Positions 26,506 through 36,302 of a stretch of 64,000 bases of DNA are shown piece after piece (the stretch's first letter is position 1; the number at the start of each line of letters is the position of its first letter). Below the pieces are notes generated by a model, which was not told the origin of the DNA, ran no database searches, and saw only the letters and a program-made list of their open reading frames with translations. Source of the DNA: Polaribacter irgensii 23-P. Lineage in GTDB: Bacteria > Bacteroidota > Bacteroidia > Flavobacteriales > Flavobacteriaceae. The stretch is from positions 934,640-998,639 of the forward strand of contig NZ_CH724148.1 in the NCBI RefSeq assembly GCF_000153225.1, read 5' to 3'. Made by a program: the position numbers and the translations under genes.

Positions 26506-27405
26506 TTATTTTTGAACAAAAGATTCTATAATGGTATACATTTCTTCTTTTTCTGTTATTTTTTCAGAGAATAAATGTTTGTATAAGGGCTTGTTATCAA
26601 CATTTATTTTTAACGATAAATCGGTGTTTCTGGTATAGATTTCATTCCATTTATTGCGAACCATTTCCCATTTGGAATTGTTTGCAGTCCACCATTCTTT
26701 TGCAACCTTACATCTTTCTTCAGGCACTTTTTTGTAGGTATTGTATCCTTTTTCATTTGCTATAATTACATCTTCTTTTCCTGCCTCACGAAGTAGTTTC
26801 CGATTGTCTTGATCGTGTACCCAGCCACTACTTGTAATTTCATGTCGGTTTCCTCTTAGTGTGATGTTATAATCGTTTCTTTTGGTATACTCTCGTCTTG
26901 GTAAAGGTGCGGTAGTTGTATTTTCCCAATAACTTTTTCCATCTACATGAACCCAGGTTGCAGAACCTTCATATCGTGGACTATCGTCAACTTGATATAC
27001 TTTTTGAGTCCATTGTTTTCGAACGTCCTTCTTTTCCTTTTGTTCGAACACCCAATGATTCGTTCCGTTGTACATATAAAAGTCTGTATTTTGATACAAC
27101 CAATCTTGTCTCCAGTGTTTTACAGTCATTGGACTTTCAGGATTACCAACTTGTAAAATATGCTGAATGGAAACTTTGTTATTTTCATCCGTAATTAAGC
27201 CTGCCCATTCTAAACCTCTGCTAAGTTTCGTTTCAGAGGGTTTGTAAGAAGCATCATCGGTATAATTAAATGTTTCGATAAAATTATAAGTGACTTCAAA
27301 ACAACCACACATTTCTTTAATGGCATTTCTATCTTGTGTCTTCTTACTTTGTGCATTTACAGAGAAAGCGATTGTAAGGAGTAAAAGTTTTGCTATTATT
27401 TTCAT
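26506..27405 (-). CDS. DUF6607 family exported protein
   Basis: 299 residues with a short signal peptide (LLLLTIAFSVNA). The tryptophan- and tyrosine-rich body includes VKHWRQDWLYQN, NHWVFEQ and WVHVDGKSYWENTT, the signature I associate with DUF6607. A CGCFEVTYNF motif lies just after the signal. Function is unknown. It is the first gene of the five-gene minus-strand haem/iron operon divergent from the TonB receptor. Confidence 0.78.
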   Translation of the reverse strand: MKIIAKLLLLTIAFSVNAQSKKTQDRNAIKEMCGCFEVTYNFIETFNYTDDASYKPSETKLSRGLEWAGLITDENNKVSIQHILQVGNPESPMTVKHWRQDWLYQNTDFYMYNGTNHWVFEQKEKKDVRKQWTQKVYQVDDSPRYEGSATWVHVDGKSYWENTTTAPLPRREYTKRNDYNITLRGNRHEITSSGWVHDQDNRKLLREAGKEDVIIANEKGYNTYKKVPEERCKVAKEWWTANNSKWEMVRNKWNEIYTRNTDLSLKINVDNKPLYKHLFSEKITEKEEMYTIIESFVQK

Positions 27406-27459
27406 TTTCTAATTTTTTGAGAGTACAAGTTTTTTACAAAAATATAGTATTTATTTAGA

Positions 27460-27486
27460 TTGAATAAGAATAAGGTAATATATTTG
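27460..27486 (+). promoter_or_regulatory. Bacteroidota-type promoter of the haem receptor operon
   Basis: TTG at 27460-27462 and TATATTTG at 27479-27486 (16-base spacing), only 17 bases before the receptor ATG, so the leader is very short. A TATTTTTG on the minus strand (27437-27444) may serve the divergent operon, without a clear -33 element. Confidence 0.65.
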
Positions 27487-27502
27487 TTGAAAATTACCAA
27501 GA

Positions 27503-29551
27503 ATGTTTCTTAATAGGATTGCAGCCCTACTTTTCTCAGTAACTACTTTCACCTGTTTCTCCCAAAATACAGCGGTCATAAAAGATACGCTAACCCTGCA
27601 TACTTTGGATGAAATTGTGGTGACTGCGACCAGGACAATGCGGCAATTATCTACGGTACCAATGCCTGTTATTTTAATTTCAAAAAAACAGATTCAAAAT
27701 ACGGGAACAACAAGATTAAAAGAAATCCTATTGGAACAGACAGGAATCAACTTTGCAACGGATCAAAGTGGATTTACTGGCGTGCAAATGCAAGGTTTGT
27801 CCTCTGAATATGTGATGGTTATGATTGACGGAGTCCCGGTAATAGGAAGGAGTTCTGGAAATTTAGATTTGAATAGAATCACGGTAAATAACATCAAACA
27901 AATAGAAGTTGTAAAAGGACCTACCTCTTCTCTATACGGCTCGGAAGCGCTGGGGGGTGTGATCAATATTATTACAGAGCACTTGGAAAAAGACACTTCA
28001 AAAGGAGATATTCGATATTTTACAAGAGTTGGCTCAAGAAATGAATTAGACTTGAATACAAATTTCTTATTTAGAAAAGACAAGCTGAGTTTGGTTGCAG
28101 GAATCAATCTTAATTCAAGTGGTGGATTTGACTTAAGTCCAGAAACAGTTGTTAAAACTACAGAAGCTTATCAAAATTACACAGGTAATTTAAAGGTCTC
28201 TTATGATTTTTCTAAGAAATTAACCCTGGTCGCCTCTCAAAGATACTTTTACGAAGAGCAAGCAGAACGCAATTTTCAAAGGGATTGGAATTCCAATATT
28301 GAATTGCGGCACAAAATGAACAATATCTGGGATTTTGAGTATACTTTTTACACGACGAAGTTTAAAACTGAAAGTCAGTTTAATAGCGAAGTAGCCGTTT
28401 TTAATCAAACCTTAACACGACCAGAAATTAGAGCAACCGCAAATTTTAAAAACAGCACTGTGATCAGTGGAATCGGAATAAATTTTGATGCGTTAGGCAG
28501 AACCTTTTTTGGAAAGAAAGAAACTTTCAATTCAAAATACATTTTTTCTCAATTTGATTTTCATCCAATAGAAAGAATGAATGTTGTTGTGGGTGCAAGA
28601 TTTGACAGTCATAATAAATACAAATCTGCTTTCAGTCCTAAAATTGCATCTACGTATAAAATAAACGACTGGATACAGGCGAAAGCATCTGTAGGATATG
28701 GGTTTAAAGCCCCCGATTTTAGACAGTTATTTTTCAATTTCAATAACGCTGCTGGTGGTTACGTAGTTTTAGGAACTCAAACTTTGCACAATTTATATGG
28801 AAGCGCGCCAAATGTGCAAGCAACTTCAAAAGATTTAAAACCAGAGAATGCGATTGGTTATAATTTTGGGTTGGAGATAAAACCCATTGCTAATTTGAAA
28901 ATACACACCAATATTTTTAGAAACGATATCAAAGATTTGATAAATACAGTTGCGCTTCCTGGAGGGGTAGCAGATTTAGGACCAACGACGGCTGTTTTTT
29001 ATTACGAAAATAGAGATCAGGTTTTTACGCAAGGAATTGAGTTTGATATCAATTATAAGTTTTCAGAGAATGTTCGGTTTACCGGCGGGTATCAATATTT
29101 AGAAGCGAAAGATAAAGAGGACATTCGAAAAATTGAAGCGGGCACTATTTTTTTAAGAAGAACGCCAAATTCGCCATCAGAAATTTTGAAAAAAGAGGCA
29201 TATTTTGGCCTCTCTAATAGGTCTAAACATACGGCGAATGCAAAACTATTTTATACCAATTTAAAGCACAATTTTTCTGCAAATATTAGAGCTATCTACA
29301 GAAGTAAATATGCCTTATTTGATACCAATAACAGTCAAAATATTATAGACCGATATGATGATTTTGTTGCGGGAAATACACAAGTAAATGTTTCAATTCA
29401 AAAGACTTTTTTCGGGATCATGAACTTGCAGTTTGGCATCGATAACATCGGCAATGAAAAAGGTTTAAAAAATAAAAATAAGTTTCAAAATACAGACGCT
29501 GTTTTATTTTTAGGAAGGAGTTTTTATACGAGCGTACGTTTCAATTTATAA
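27503..29551 (+). CDS. TonB-dependent haem receptor (HmuR-like)
   Basis: 682 residues: a signal peptide, a TonB box region (LDEIVVTATRT), a plug domain (about 45-150 with VMVMIDGVPVIGRSSG and GPTSSLYGSEALGGVINIITE), and a 22-strand barrel ending in a C-terminal aromatic-type signature (FYTSVRFNL). KAPDFRQLFFNFNN corresponds to the FRAP-box region of haem receptors. HmuY follows directly, which points to haem rather than siderophore transport. Confidence 0.9.
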   Translation: MFLNRIAALLFSVTTFTCFSQNTAVIKDTLTLHTLDEIVVTATRTMRQLSTVPMPVILISKKQIQNTGTTRLKEILLEQTGINFATDQSGFTGVQMQGLSSEYVMVMIDGVPVIGRSSGNLDLNRITVNNIKQIEVVKGPTSSLYGSEALGGVINIITEHLEKDTSKGDIRYFTRVGSRNELDLNTNFLFRKDKLSLVAGINLNSSGGFDLSPETVVKTTEAYQNYTGNLKVSYDFSKKLTLVASQRYFYEEQAERNFQRDWNSNIELRHKMNNIWDFEYTFYTTKFKTESQFNSEVAVFNQTLTRPEIRATANFKNSTVISGIGINFDALGRTFFGKKETFNSKYIFSQFDFHPIERMNVVVGARFDSHNKYKSAFSPKIASTYKINDWIQAKASVGYGFKAPDFRQLFFNFNNAAGGYVVLGTQTLHNLYGSAPNVQATSKDLKPENAIGYNFGLEIKPIANLKIHTNIFRNDIKDLINTVALPGGVADLGPTTAVFYYENRDQVFTQGIEFDINYKFSENVRFTGGYQYLEAKDKEDIRKIEAGTIFLRRTPNSPSEILKKEAYFGLSNRSKHTANAKLFYTNLKHNFSANIRAIYRSKYALFDTNNSQNIIDRYDDFVAGNTQVNVSIQKTFFGIMNLQFGIDNIGNEKGLKNKNKFQNTDAVLFLGRSFYTSVRFNL

Positions 29552-29588
29552 TCAACAATTAATACATAAATCAATTTAATTTAAAACA

Positions 29589-30215
29589 ATGAGAAATTTA
29601 AAATCAATTATAGGAATCGCATTTATAGGTTTATTAGCAGGTGCTTGCAACAATAATGAGGAGATAGTTTTAGAGCCCGTAGCGCTTAAATCAGTAATAA
29701 ATATTCATGCGCCACTAACCACAGATTACAGTGTAAATCCGCCGTCAGAGTCTGGAGATTTTACAAAATTTAGTTTGCGATTGGGAACAGTAGTGTCTAA
29801 TGATCTTTGGGACATTGCGTTCAGAGGAACTTCAATCATTGTAAATGGGGGATCGGAAATTGGTTTAACAGATGAGCCAATGAGAACAGGAAATGGGGCC
29901 TTAGCATTAGAAACAGGGACTTTTGGAAGTATTGTAGAAGCCCCAATGTCAACAGCCTTTAAACAAGACGCTACGGATACTTATGCATTGACGAAAGGAA
30001 GTGGAAATGGGTGGTACACGTACAATCGACAAACAAATCAAATTAGCCCAATCGCGGGAAAAGTAATTGTGGTGAAAACAAACGATGGGCACTATGCAAA
30101 AATAGAAATTATAAGTTATTACAAAGATAATGATGCTTCCAAAGCAGAAAACGGTAGATATTATTCCTTTAATTATGTCTATAACCCAAACACTGGAGAC
30201 AATAAATTAGAATAA
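29589..30215 (+). CDS. HmuY family haem-binding lipoprotein
   Basis: 208 residues with a lipobox (IGLLAGACNNN, lipidated Cys near 20) and the HmuY fold pattern: FSLRLGTVVSNDLWDIAFRGTS, TYALTKGSGNGWYTYN and YAKIEIISYYKDN. HmuY-type proteins capture haem at the cell surface and hand it to the TonB receptor. It follows the receptor by 37 bases and the operon ends at the hairpin 30240-30278. Confidence 0.9.
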   Translation: MRNLKSIIGIAFIGLLAGACNNNEEIVLEPVALKSVINIHAPLTTDYSVNPPSESGDFTKFSLRLGTVVSNDLWDIAFRGTSIIVNGGSEIGLTDEPMRTGNGALALETGTFGSIVEAPMSTAFKQDATDTYALTKGSGNGWYTYNRQTNQISPIAGKVIVVKTNDGHYAKIEIISYYKDNDASKAENGRYYSFNYVYNPNTGDNKLE

Positions 30216-30239
30216 AATTATTTGAATGAGGATTAGTAG

Positions 30240-30278
30240 AAAAAGGCTGTTTGAACGAAAGTTTGAATGGTCTTTTTT
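30240..30278 (+). terminator. Rho-independent terminator of the haem receptor operon
   Basis: AAAAAGGCTGTTTGAAC (30240-30256) and GTTTGAATGGTCTTTTT (30261-30277) form a 17-bp RNA stem, several pairs being G-U, closed by a GAAA tetraloop and followed by T. Confidence 0.75.
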
Positions 30279-30307
30279 AGTGTAAAGAATACAAACATCT
30301 AAGTATT

Positions 30308-30334
30308 CTTGCATCCTTTTATTGCTGCTTATTT
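30308..30334 (+). repeat. stranded fragment identical to part of rng
   Basis: 27 bases here are identical to rng positions 21403-21429, which code for LHPFIAAYL. The identity fades upstream (12 of 16 by hand) and ends after AAAAGG downstream, where the fragment has a TGA instead of the leucine codon. No frame continues, so it is a relic of an RNase G-type gene. Confidence 0.7.
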
Positions 30335-30403
30335 GTGAAAAGGGATACGTTTAAGCTTTTTCACAGACCACTGTTTTTTTTTAGAGCTTGTGAAACCATA
30401 AAA

Positions 30404-30736
30404 TTATAGCATTGAAAATAAATTCAATACTAATAATAGACTGCTAAATAGGAGTATTAAGATAGGAACTACTTTCCAGTTTTTGTTTGTTTTATGCAAA
30501 CAAGTACTGCTGAGACCAATGGCTAAAACGCAAAAAAAGAGACCAATCAAAGTTACAGTCCACCTTCCATTCAGAAAATCTGGAAAGTAACTTTTAAAAA
30601 TAGCAATCCTTTTTGCTTGGTTTGTTTCTAAATTAAAAATAGAAACCCATAAAACCCAGATTAAAAAGGGAATCAAGCAACAAACCAAACTTGCGAATGT
30701 GCGTATTCTCAATTGTTTTTGGCGGGTAGTTTTCAT
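30404..30736 (-). CDS. small membrane protein, unknown
   Basis: 110 residues with three hydrophobic segments (about 13-35, 60-80 and 88-108) and a basic N-terminus (MKTTRQKQLRIRT). Nothing in it points to a family. It stands alone between the haem operon and the nuclease gene. It is convergent with hmuY. Confidence 0.6.
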   Translation of the reverse strand: MKTTRQKQLRIRTFASLVCCLIPFLIWVLWVSIFNLETNQAKRIAIFKSYFPDFLNGRWTVTLIGLFFCVLAIGLSSTCLHKTNKNWKVVPILILLFSSLLLVLNLFSML

Positions 30737-30916
30737 TTTTATCAGATACTTTTTGTTTTATTAATGATAGGGGCTGTGCGCGCTCAGTAGATAAAAAGAC
30801 AGTTTGTAAATAATTATTTACCATCCTTACTGCTCTAAAAATAATAAAAAAATGAACATCCACCAAGTTTTAAATGTGGTGTATTGGTCACAGCATTCCA
30901 AAGGGCAGTCTCATAG

Positions 30917-31969
30917 TTACCGATATTGTTCTTTGATTAAATAGATATATACCGGGTAATGGTCTGAGTATCCACCTGTGTAGCCTCCATTCGAAAAACT
31001 GCGAAAAGGGTAGCCTTTGTACTTCCCTTTGGTATCGCTTAAAAACCGTTTGTTAAAAATCATTGCCTGATACATTTTGTAACTGGAAAAATTTTTTTCT
31101 CCGTGGTCTAAGAAAGGAGACGAAATTAAAATCATATCAAAAAGGTTTAGATTGTCGCGATATGCCAAAGTGTTCAATCCTTTCCGATGCATATTTTCAT
31201 ATGGATTGTAAAGATCATTTCTCCCGACGTTTTTCTTTTTTCGTTTTGTTTTGAGCACTTTTTTAAAACTAGAATTTATTGGGTCGTCGTTAAAATCGCC
31301 CATAAGTATGATTTTAGCACAGTCATCTTTCGTTCTAATTTTTTCAATTATTTTTAGGTTTTGATAGGCTGCTTTTTCTCGTAAGGGCCTACTTTTTGCT
31401 TCTCCACCGCTTCGTGAAGGCCAATGATTAACAATTAGATGAATGAATTCGTTGTCCAAATAACCAGAAACCAATAACTGGTCTCGCGTAAATACTTTTT
31501 TGTTTTCGCGATACATATTGGGATTAAAAACTTCGTGAAACACAGGATTAAAATATTTCTTTTGATATAACAATGCTACATCAATACCTCTTTTATCGGG
31601 AGAGTCGTAGTGTATGATCCCGTAATTGTTTTTTATCAGGTATTTTGATTTTATTAAGTCTTCTAAAACACTCCGGTTTTCAACTTCTGCAACCCCAATA
31701 ATTGCAGGACTTGTTTTTGATTTTTCCAATCCTATTTGTGCAATGGTGCTGGCTAGTTTTTCAATCTTATCCCAATACACCGCAGATCTGTTGAACTTTA
31801 ATTCCATCATCGGGCTTGCTTCGTCGTTCATTGTTGGATCATTGATCGTGTCAAATAAGTTTTCTAAATTGTAAAATGCAACGGTGCGGATGGCATACTT
31901 TTTTTCTTGACCGTACGCAGCACATAGACTTGTTATTAGAAGCAGGGATAGCGCAATTTTCTTCCTCAT
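30917..31969 (-). CDS. exported endonuclease/exonuclease/phosphatase family protein
   Basis: 350 residues with a signal peptide (LSLLLITSLCAAYG). The EEP fold is clear: VAFYNLENLFDT at the start, IIGVAEVENRS with the catalytic Glu, LIVNHWPSR, ILMGDFNDDP with the active Asp/Asn pair, and SDHYPVYIYL with the final Asp-His. It should hydrolyse phosphodiesters such as extracellular DNA or small phosphate esters. Divergent from a TonB receptor/DUF5689 pair, which suggests that products are taken up by that receptor. Confidence 0.9.
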   Translation of the reverse strand: MRKKIALSLLLITSLCAAYGQEKKYAIRTVAFYNLENLFDTINDPTMNDEASPMMELKFNRSAVYWDKIEKLASTIAQIGLEKSKTSPAIIGVAEVENRSVLEDLIKSKYLIKNNYGIIHYDSPDKRGIDVALLYQKKYFNPVFHEVFNPNMYRENKKVFTRDQLLVSGYLDNEFIHLIVNHWPSRSGGEAKSRPLREKAAYQNLKIIEKIRTKDDCAKIILMGDFNDDPINSSFKKVLKTKRKKKNVGRNDLYNPYENMHRKGLNTLAYRDNLNLFDMILISSPFLDHGEKNFSSYKMYQAMIFNKRFLSDTKGKYKGYPFRSFSNGGYTGGYSDHYPVYIYLIKEQYR

Positions 31970-32099
31970 TTTGCTTGTTTTTGTCGTATAAATTTAAAAA
32001 ATATTAAGCACTATTAAAAATAAAATAGCGAAAATAGTAGCTTTTTTCGTTTTTAAAAGACTAGCTTTAGAACGCTATAATTATGAAAAAGAGTGTGTT

Positions 32100-34850
32100 A
32101 TGAAAAAAAAGACTGCGCTAATTGTGCTATTTGTAGCATGCTTAGGATCCCTGAACTCACAAAATTTACTAAAAGGCACAGTACTAAGTAGTGTCTCTGA
32201 AAATCCGATTTCCAATGTGCTCGTGCGGATTAAAAATACAACCATGACAACGAGAACGGATACCCATGGAAGATTTGTTCTTGAAGTTCTCAAAGAGGGT
32301 ACTTATATGGTGGAAATTAGTGATCCTGAATTTGAAACTCAGAATTTTAAAATTGTATTTTCTACAGGCGTGGTAAATCTGGGAACTATTTTATTATTTG
32401 AGGAGTATTTGCAAGTACAAGATTTGAGTATTATCACAATTACAGACGATGAGTTAAATGCGGATTCTAATGCAGCAGATAATATTTCAGGGTTGTTACA
32501 AGCTACTAAAGATGTTTTTTTAAGAACTGCGGCTTTTGAGTTTAGCGCTTCTTTTTTTAGAATAAGAGGCTTAGATTCTCGGAATGGAAAGGTGTTAATG
32601 AATGGGGTCGAAATGAATAAAATATACGATGGCAGAGCACAATGGGGAAATTGGGGAGGTCTAAACGATGTTTTGAGAAATCAAGAATTTAGCAATGGTT
32701 TGGCGGTTTCCGATTTTACTTTTGGAGGTCTTTTGGGGGCGATGAATATGAACACTCAAGCATCCAAACAGCGTCCTGGAACTAGGGTTTCTTATTCTTC
32801 ATCTAATAGGAGTTATGTGCATAGGGTCATGGTAACCCATACAACGGGCATTTCAAAAAAGGGTTGGGTCTTTACGTTCTCGGGAAGCAGAAGGACGGGG
32901 AAAGAGGGTTTTAATGAAGCAACGACTTACAACGCATCTGGGTTTTTTGCCGCTATAGGAAAGAAAATAAATGACCGGCATCGTCTTAATTTTACTGGAA
33001 TTTTTACTCCAAATAGAAGGGGAAAGTCATCTCCAAACACACAAGAGGTATTTGATTTAAAGGGCATTGCGTACAATGAATATTGGGGTGGTTTACATGG
33101 GCGTAAAGTAAACTCTAGAATTAAAGAGGTTGCAGAGCCCCTACTTATGCTCAGCCATTATTGGGATATTTCAAAAAAAACGAGCCTGCAAACAAACATT
33201 GCCTATCAGTTTGGTAAAATTGGAAACAGTCGCTTAGATTTTAACGGAGGTGCAAGTCCCAGTCCTACCTATTATCAAAAATTACCCAGTTATTTTTTAA
33301 GAAATAACAAGCTATCTGAAGCCTATACTGCGCAAGAAAATTTCATGGACAACGGGCAGATAGATTGGTGGCGAATTTTTGATGCGAACAGCACCAATGC
33401 CACTGCCGCGTTAAACAGCGCATATATTTTATATGAGGATAGAAATGACGACAAACAACTGACTATAAATACGATTTACAATACCGCTATAAATAACAAT
33501 ATCGCACTCAACGCGGCAATAGAATACAAGCAATTAAATTCTCATAATTTTGCAGAGGTCATTGACCTGTTAGGAGGAGTTGGTTATCTGGATATCAATA
33601 ATTTTGCAAAAACAGCGGCTCAAATGCAAAATGATGTTGCAAACCCCAATAGAGTTGTGGCAGTTGGTGATGCTTTTAAGTACAACTTTGATTTAAGCTC
33701 AGTTTTAATAAAGACATTTGTACAAGCACAGTTTAAATACCATAAAACAGACTTTTTTTTAGCGGCCAAGTTTTCTAAGACAACAAATCAAAGAACAGGT
33801 TTGTATCAAAATGGACGTTTTGAGAACAGCTCTTTAGGTCCTTCAGAAGTGTTGAGTTTCACAGACTATGGGATTAAAGCTGGTGCTACTTATAAACTGA
33901 ACGGGCGCAATTTGATCAACGTAAAAGCAGGGTATTTGACACAGGCGCCATTGCTAAGAAACTCTTTTTCTAATTCGCGAGAAAACAACAATATTGTAGA
34001 GAATTTACAGCGTGAAAAAGCACTTTCTATAGACCTCAGTTACATTAGAAGAAGTCCAATAATAACGGCTCGCGTAACGGGATACTATGCAAAAATACGG
34101 GAAGCAACAGAAATTTCCTTTTATTTTGGAGATGGCGTTGGTGGAGATAATACGGCCTTCGTTCAAGAGATACTGACGGGTATTGAAAAGAAACATATGG
34201 GTTTAGAAATAGGCATAGAAGCACAGGTGACCGCAACAATAAAATTAAAAGCAGCTGCTGCTGTGGGCAGTTTTACATATGCAAATGACCCCAATCTATA
34301 TCTTACTTCAGACCGCACAAATGAGGGTGTTTTTGACGAAAATGGGCGATCAGGAGACTATGTTTCCAACTTAAAAAATTATAAAATTGCTGCAGGACCT
34401 CACAATGCATATTCTGTGGGTTTTGGATACAGAGATCCAAACTATTGGTGGGTTGGCAGTACTTTAAACTTCTTTAGCAATACGTTTGTAGACATTGCAC
34501 CTTTGACAAGATCAAGCAATTTTTATACTGCAGAAGACGGTTTAACATTTCCAAATTACGATTTAGATCTGGCGAGAGAACTCGTACAACAAGAAAAATT
34601 TGATGCCTATAAAGTGGTGAATATGGTGGGTGGAAAATCTTGGAAGATCAGAGGATATTACATTAGTTTTTTTGGAACCATAAACAACTTGTTAAATACA
34701 GCCTATAAGTCTGGTGGATTTGAACAAGGGAGAAATGCAAATTACACGCAGTTAAAAGAAGATAAGGCCTTAAAGAAACCAGTATTTGGCAATAAGTATT
34801 GGTATGGACGTGGGACTACCTACTTTTTAAATGCAAGTGTTAGTTTTTAA
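32100..34850 (+). CDS. TonB-dependent receptor with carboxypeptidase-like N-terminal domain
   Basis: 916 residues. A signal peptide is followed by a CarboxypepD_reg-like beta domain (LKGTVLSSVSENPISNVLV, about 25-105), a plug domain (FRIRGLDSRNGKVLMNGVEM) and a long barrel ending FLNASVSF. The architecture is that of SusC-like receptors, but a SusD partner is not present; the DUF5689 lipoprotein takes that place. Substrate unknown; nucleic-acid breakdown products are a reasonable guess from the divergent nuclease. Confidence 0.88.
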   Translation: MKKKTALIVLFVACLGSLNSQNLLKGTVLSSVSENPISNVLVRIKNTTMTTRTDTHGRFVLEVLKEGTYMVEISDPEFETQNFKIVFSTGVVNLGTILLFEEYLQVQDLSIITITDDELNADSNAADNISGLLQATKDVFLRTAAFEFSASFFRIRGLDSRNGKVLMNGVEMNKIYDGRAQWGNWGGLNDVLRNQEFSNGLAVSDFTFGGLLGAMNMNTQASKQRPGTRVSYSSSNRSYVHRVMVTHTTGISKKGWVFTFSGSRRTGKEGFNEATTYNASGFFAAIGKKINDRHRLNFTGIFTPNRRGKSSPNTQEVFDLKGIAYNEYWGGLHGRKVNSRIKEVAEPLLMLSHYWDISKKTSLQTNIAYQFGKIGNSRLDFNGGASPSPTYYQKLPSYFLRNNKLSEAYTAQENFMDNGQIDWWRIFDANSTNATAALNSAYILYEDRNDDKQLTINTIYNTAINNNIALNAAIEYKQLNSHNFAEVIDLLGGVGYLDINNFAKTAAQMQNDVANPNRVVAVGDAFKYNFDLSSVLIKTFVQAQFKYHKTDFFLAAKFSKTTNQRTGLYQNGRFENSSLGPSEVLSFTDYGIKAGATYKLNGRNLINVKAGYLTQAPLLRNSFSNSRENNNIVENLQREKALSIDLSYIRRSPIITARVTGYYAKIREATEISFYFGDGVGGDNTAFVQEILTGIEKKHMGLEIGIEAQVTATIKLKAAAAVGSFTYANDPNLYLTSDRTNEGVFDENGRSGDYVSNLKNYKIAAGPHNAYSVGFGYRDPNYWWVGSTLNFFSNTFVDIAPLTRSSNFYTAEDGLTFPNYDLDLARELVQQEKFDAYKVVNMVGGKSWKIRGYYISFFGTINNLLNTAYKSGGFEQGRNANYTQLKEDKALKKPVFGNKYWYGRGTTYFLNASVSF

Positions 34851-34869
34851 AAAAGTAAACCCAATCAAA

Positions 34870-36291
34870 ATGGAAATAAATAAAACAACCCCATGGATTC
34901 TAGTTTTGGTAACAAGTCTATTTTTTAATGCCTGTGTTCAAGACGGGGAGTACGCCGTGCCTCAAAATTTAGGTGCTGAAGAAAATTTAAAATTAGCGGG
35001 AATGTTAGATAGCATTCAAAACAATCAGTTAGAATTAAAATCAATAAAAGATTTAAAAAGGCTCTGTGTTTCGGGGAAAGAGCCTGTTAAAATAGTTTCC
35101 AATATTGTGGTCAAGGGCTATGTTATTTCTTCGGATGCAAAGGGAAATTATTTTAGAGAATTTTACATGCAAGATGCTCCCGAAAATCCCACAGCAGGAA
35201 TTAGGATTGCAATTAATTTAACCAATAGTTATAATAAATTCAATGTGGGTAGAGTACTTTATATTCGCTTGAAAAACTTGTATCTCGGAGAAATAAATAC
35301 AGGTGATGGCGTATGCACTATTGGAGGGAAAGTAAGTACTACAGACGAAAAGGAAATAGAAAGTGTTGCCTTAAATCAGATGAAGAACCATTTTTTTCGA
35401 TCTGATGAAACCACGATTATTGTTCCGAAAGAAGTTTCTTTAGCAGGTTTAAACGCTTCAGATATTGGAACATTTGTCTGTGTAAAAGGGCTTGTTTTTC
35501 CAATCGTTTTAGAGGGGAAAGCGTATGCAGATCCTACAGAAGATTTTGATACGCAGCGCAAAATACAGACCTGTCAGAGCGTGGGGTATGCAAATTTATT
35601 ACTAGAAACGAGTTCCTTCGCAAGTTTTGCAAATAAATCCTTGCCAATGGGAGGTGGTTCGATCTATGCGGTAGTCGCTAAAGATTACAACGGGCATTTC
35701 TTAGTTTTGGTTTTAAATACCTCTGAAGATGTCAAGATGACTGATGAAAGGTGCACCACACGTTCTGAAAGCGATTTCCCAATGACATTGCTGTCGGAAG
35801 ATTTTGAGACCGCTTCGGGAGAAGTAAACATCACAGATTGGATAAACTACAGAGAAGAAGGGACTAAATCTTGGCGTTCCTATTCTGATACGTACTCACA
35901 AAGCAAGGCAGCAAGAATCGGTTCAAAAAACTCTGGAGATGCACATACAAGTACTTGGCTGCTTACAAAAGGCATTTATCTAGACGGCACAGCAGAAGAA
36001 TTTTTATCTTTTGAAACTTCCAATAGTTTTGCGAATGGAAGTGATTTACAAGTTTTAATTTCTACAGACTGGGAAGGCACTGTTGCAACGGTTAGTAGGG
36101 CAGCATGGAACGTTTTACCTGCTAAGATTGTCGCTAATGGCGAAGGGTATAAAAATTGGGTGCATTCTACTTTTGTAAATTTATCTGCCTATACTGGAAC
36201 TGGTTTTATTGCTTTCAGATACAGGGGAAGTGGTAATGTTTATTTTGATGGCACGTATGAATTGGATAATATCACTATCATTGCAAAGTAA
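34870..36291 (+). CDS. DUF5689 lipoprotein with choice-of-anchor-J domain
   Basis: 473 residues from the ATG at 34870, which gives a good lipoprotein signal (ILVLVTSLFFNACVQDG). An earlier ATG at 34831 lies inside the receptor gene and would bury that signal, so I reject it. The first half holds the OB-like DUF5689 region (VKGYVISSDAKGNYFREFYMQD). The second half is a choice-of-anchor-J type jelly roll (LLSEDFETASGEVNITDWIN ... WLLTKGIYLDG ... GNVYFDGTYELDNITI). Probably a surface partner of the TonB receptor. Confidence 0.88.
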   Translation: MEINKTTPWILVLVTSLFFNACVQDGEYAVPQNLGAEENLKLAGMLDSIQNNQLELKSIKDLKRLCVSGKEPVKIVSNIVVKGYVISSDAKGNYFREFYMQDAPENPTAGIRIAINLTNSYNKFNVGRVLYIRLKNLYLGEINTGDGVCTIGGKVSTTDEKEIESVALNQMKNHFFRSDETTIIVPKEVSLAGLNASDIGTFVCVKGLVFPIVLEGKAYADPTEDFDTQRKIQTCQSVGYANLLLETSSFASFANKSLPMGGGSIYAVVAKDYNGHFLVLVLNTSEDVKMTDERCTTRSESDFPMTLLSEDFETASGEVNITDWINYREEGTKSWRSYSDTYSQSKAARIGSKNSGDAHTSTWLLTKGIYLDGTAEEFLSFETSNSFANGSDLQVLISTDWEGTVATVSRAAWNVLPAKIVANGEGYKNWVHSTFVNLSAYTGTGFIAFRYRGSGNVYFDGTYELDNITIIAK

Positions 36292-36302
36292 CTAGAAGAG
36301 GT

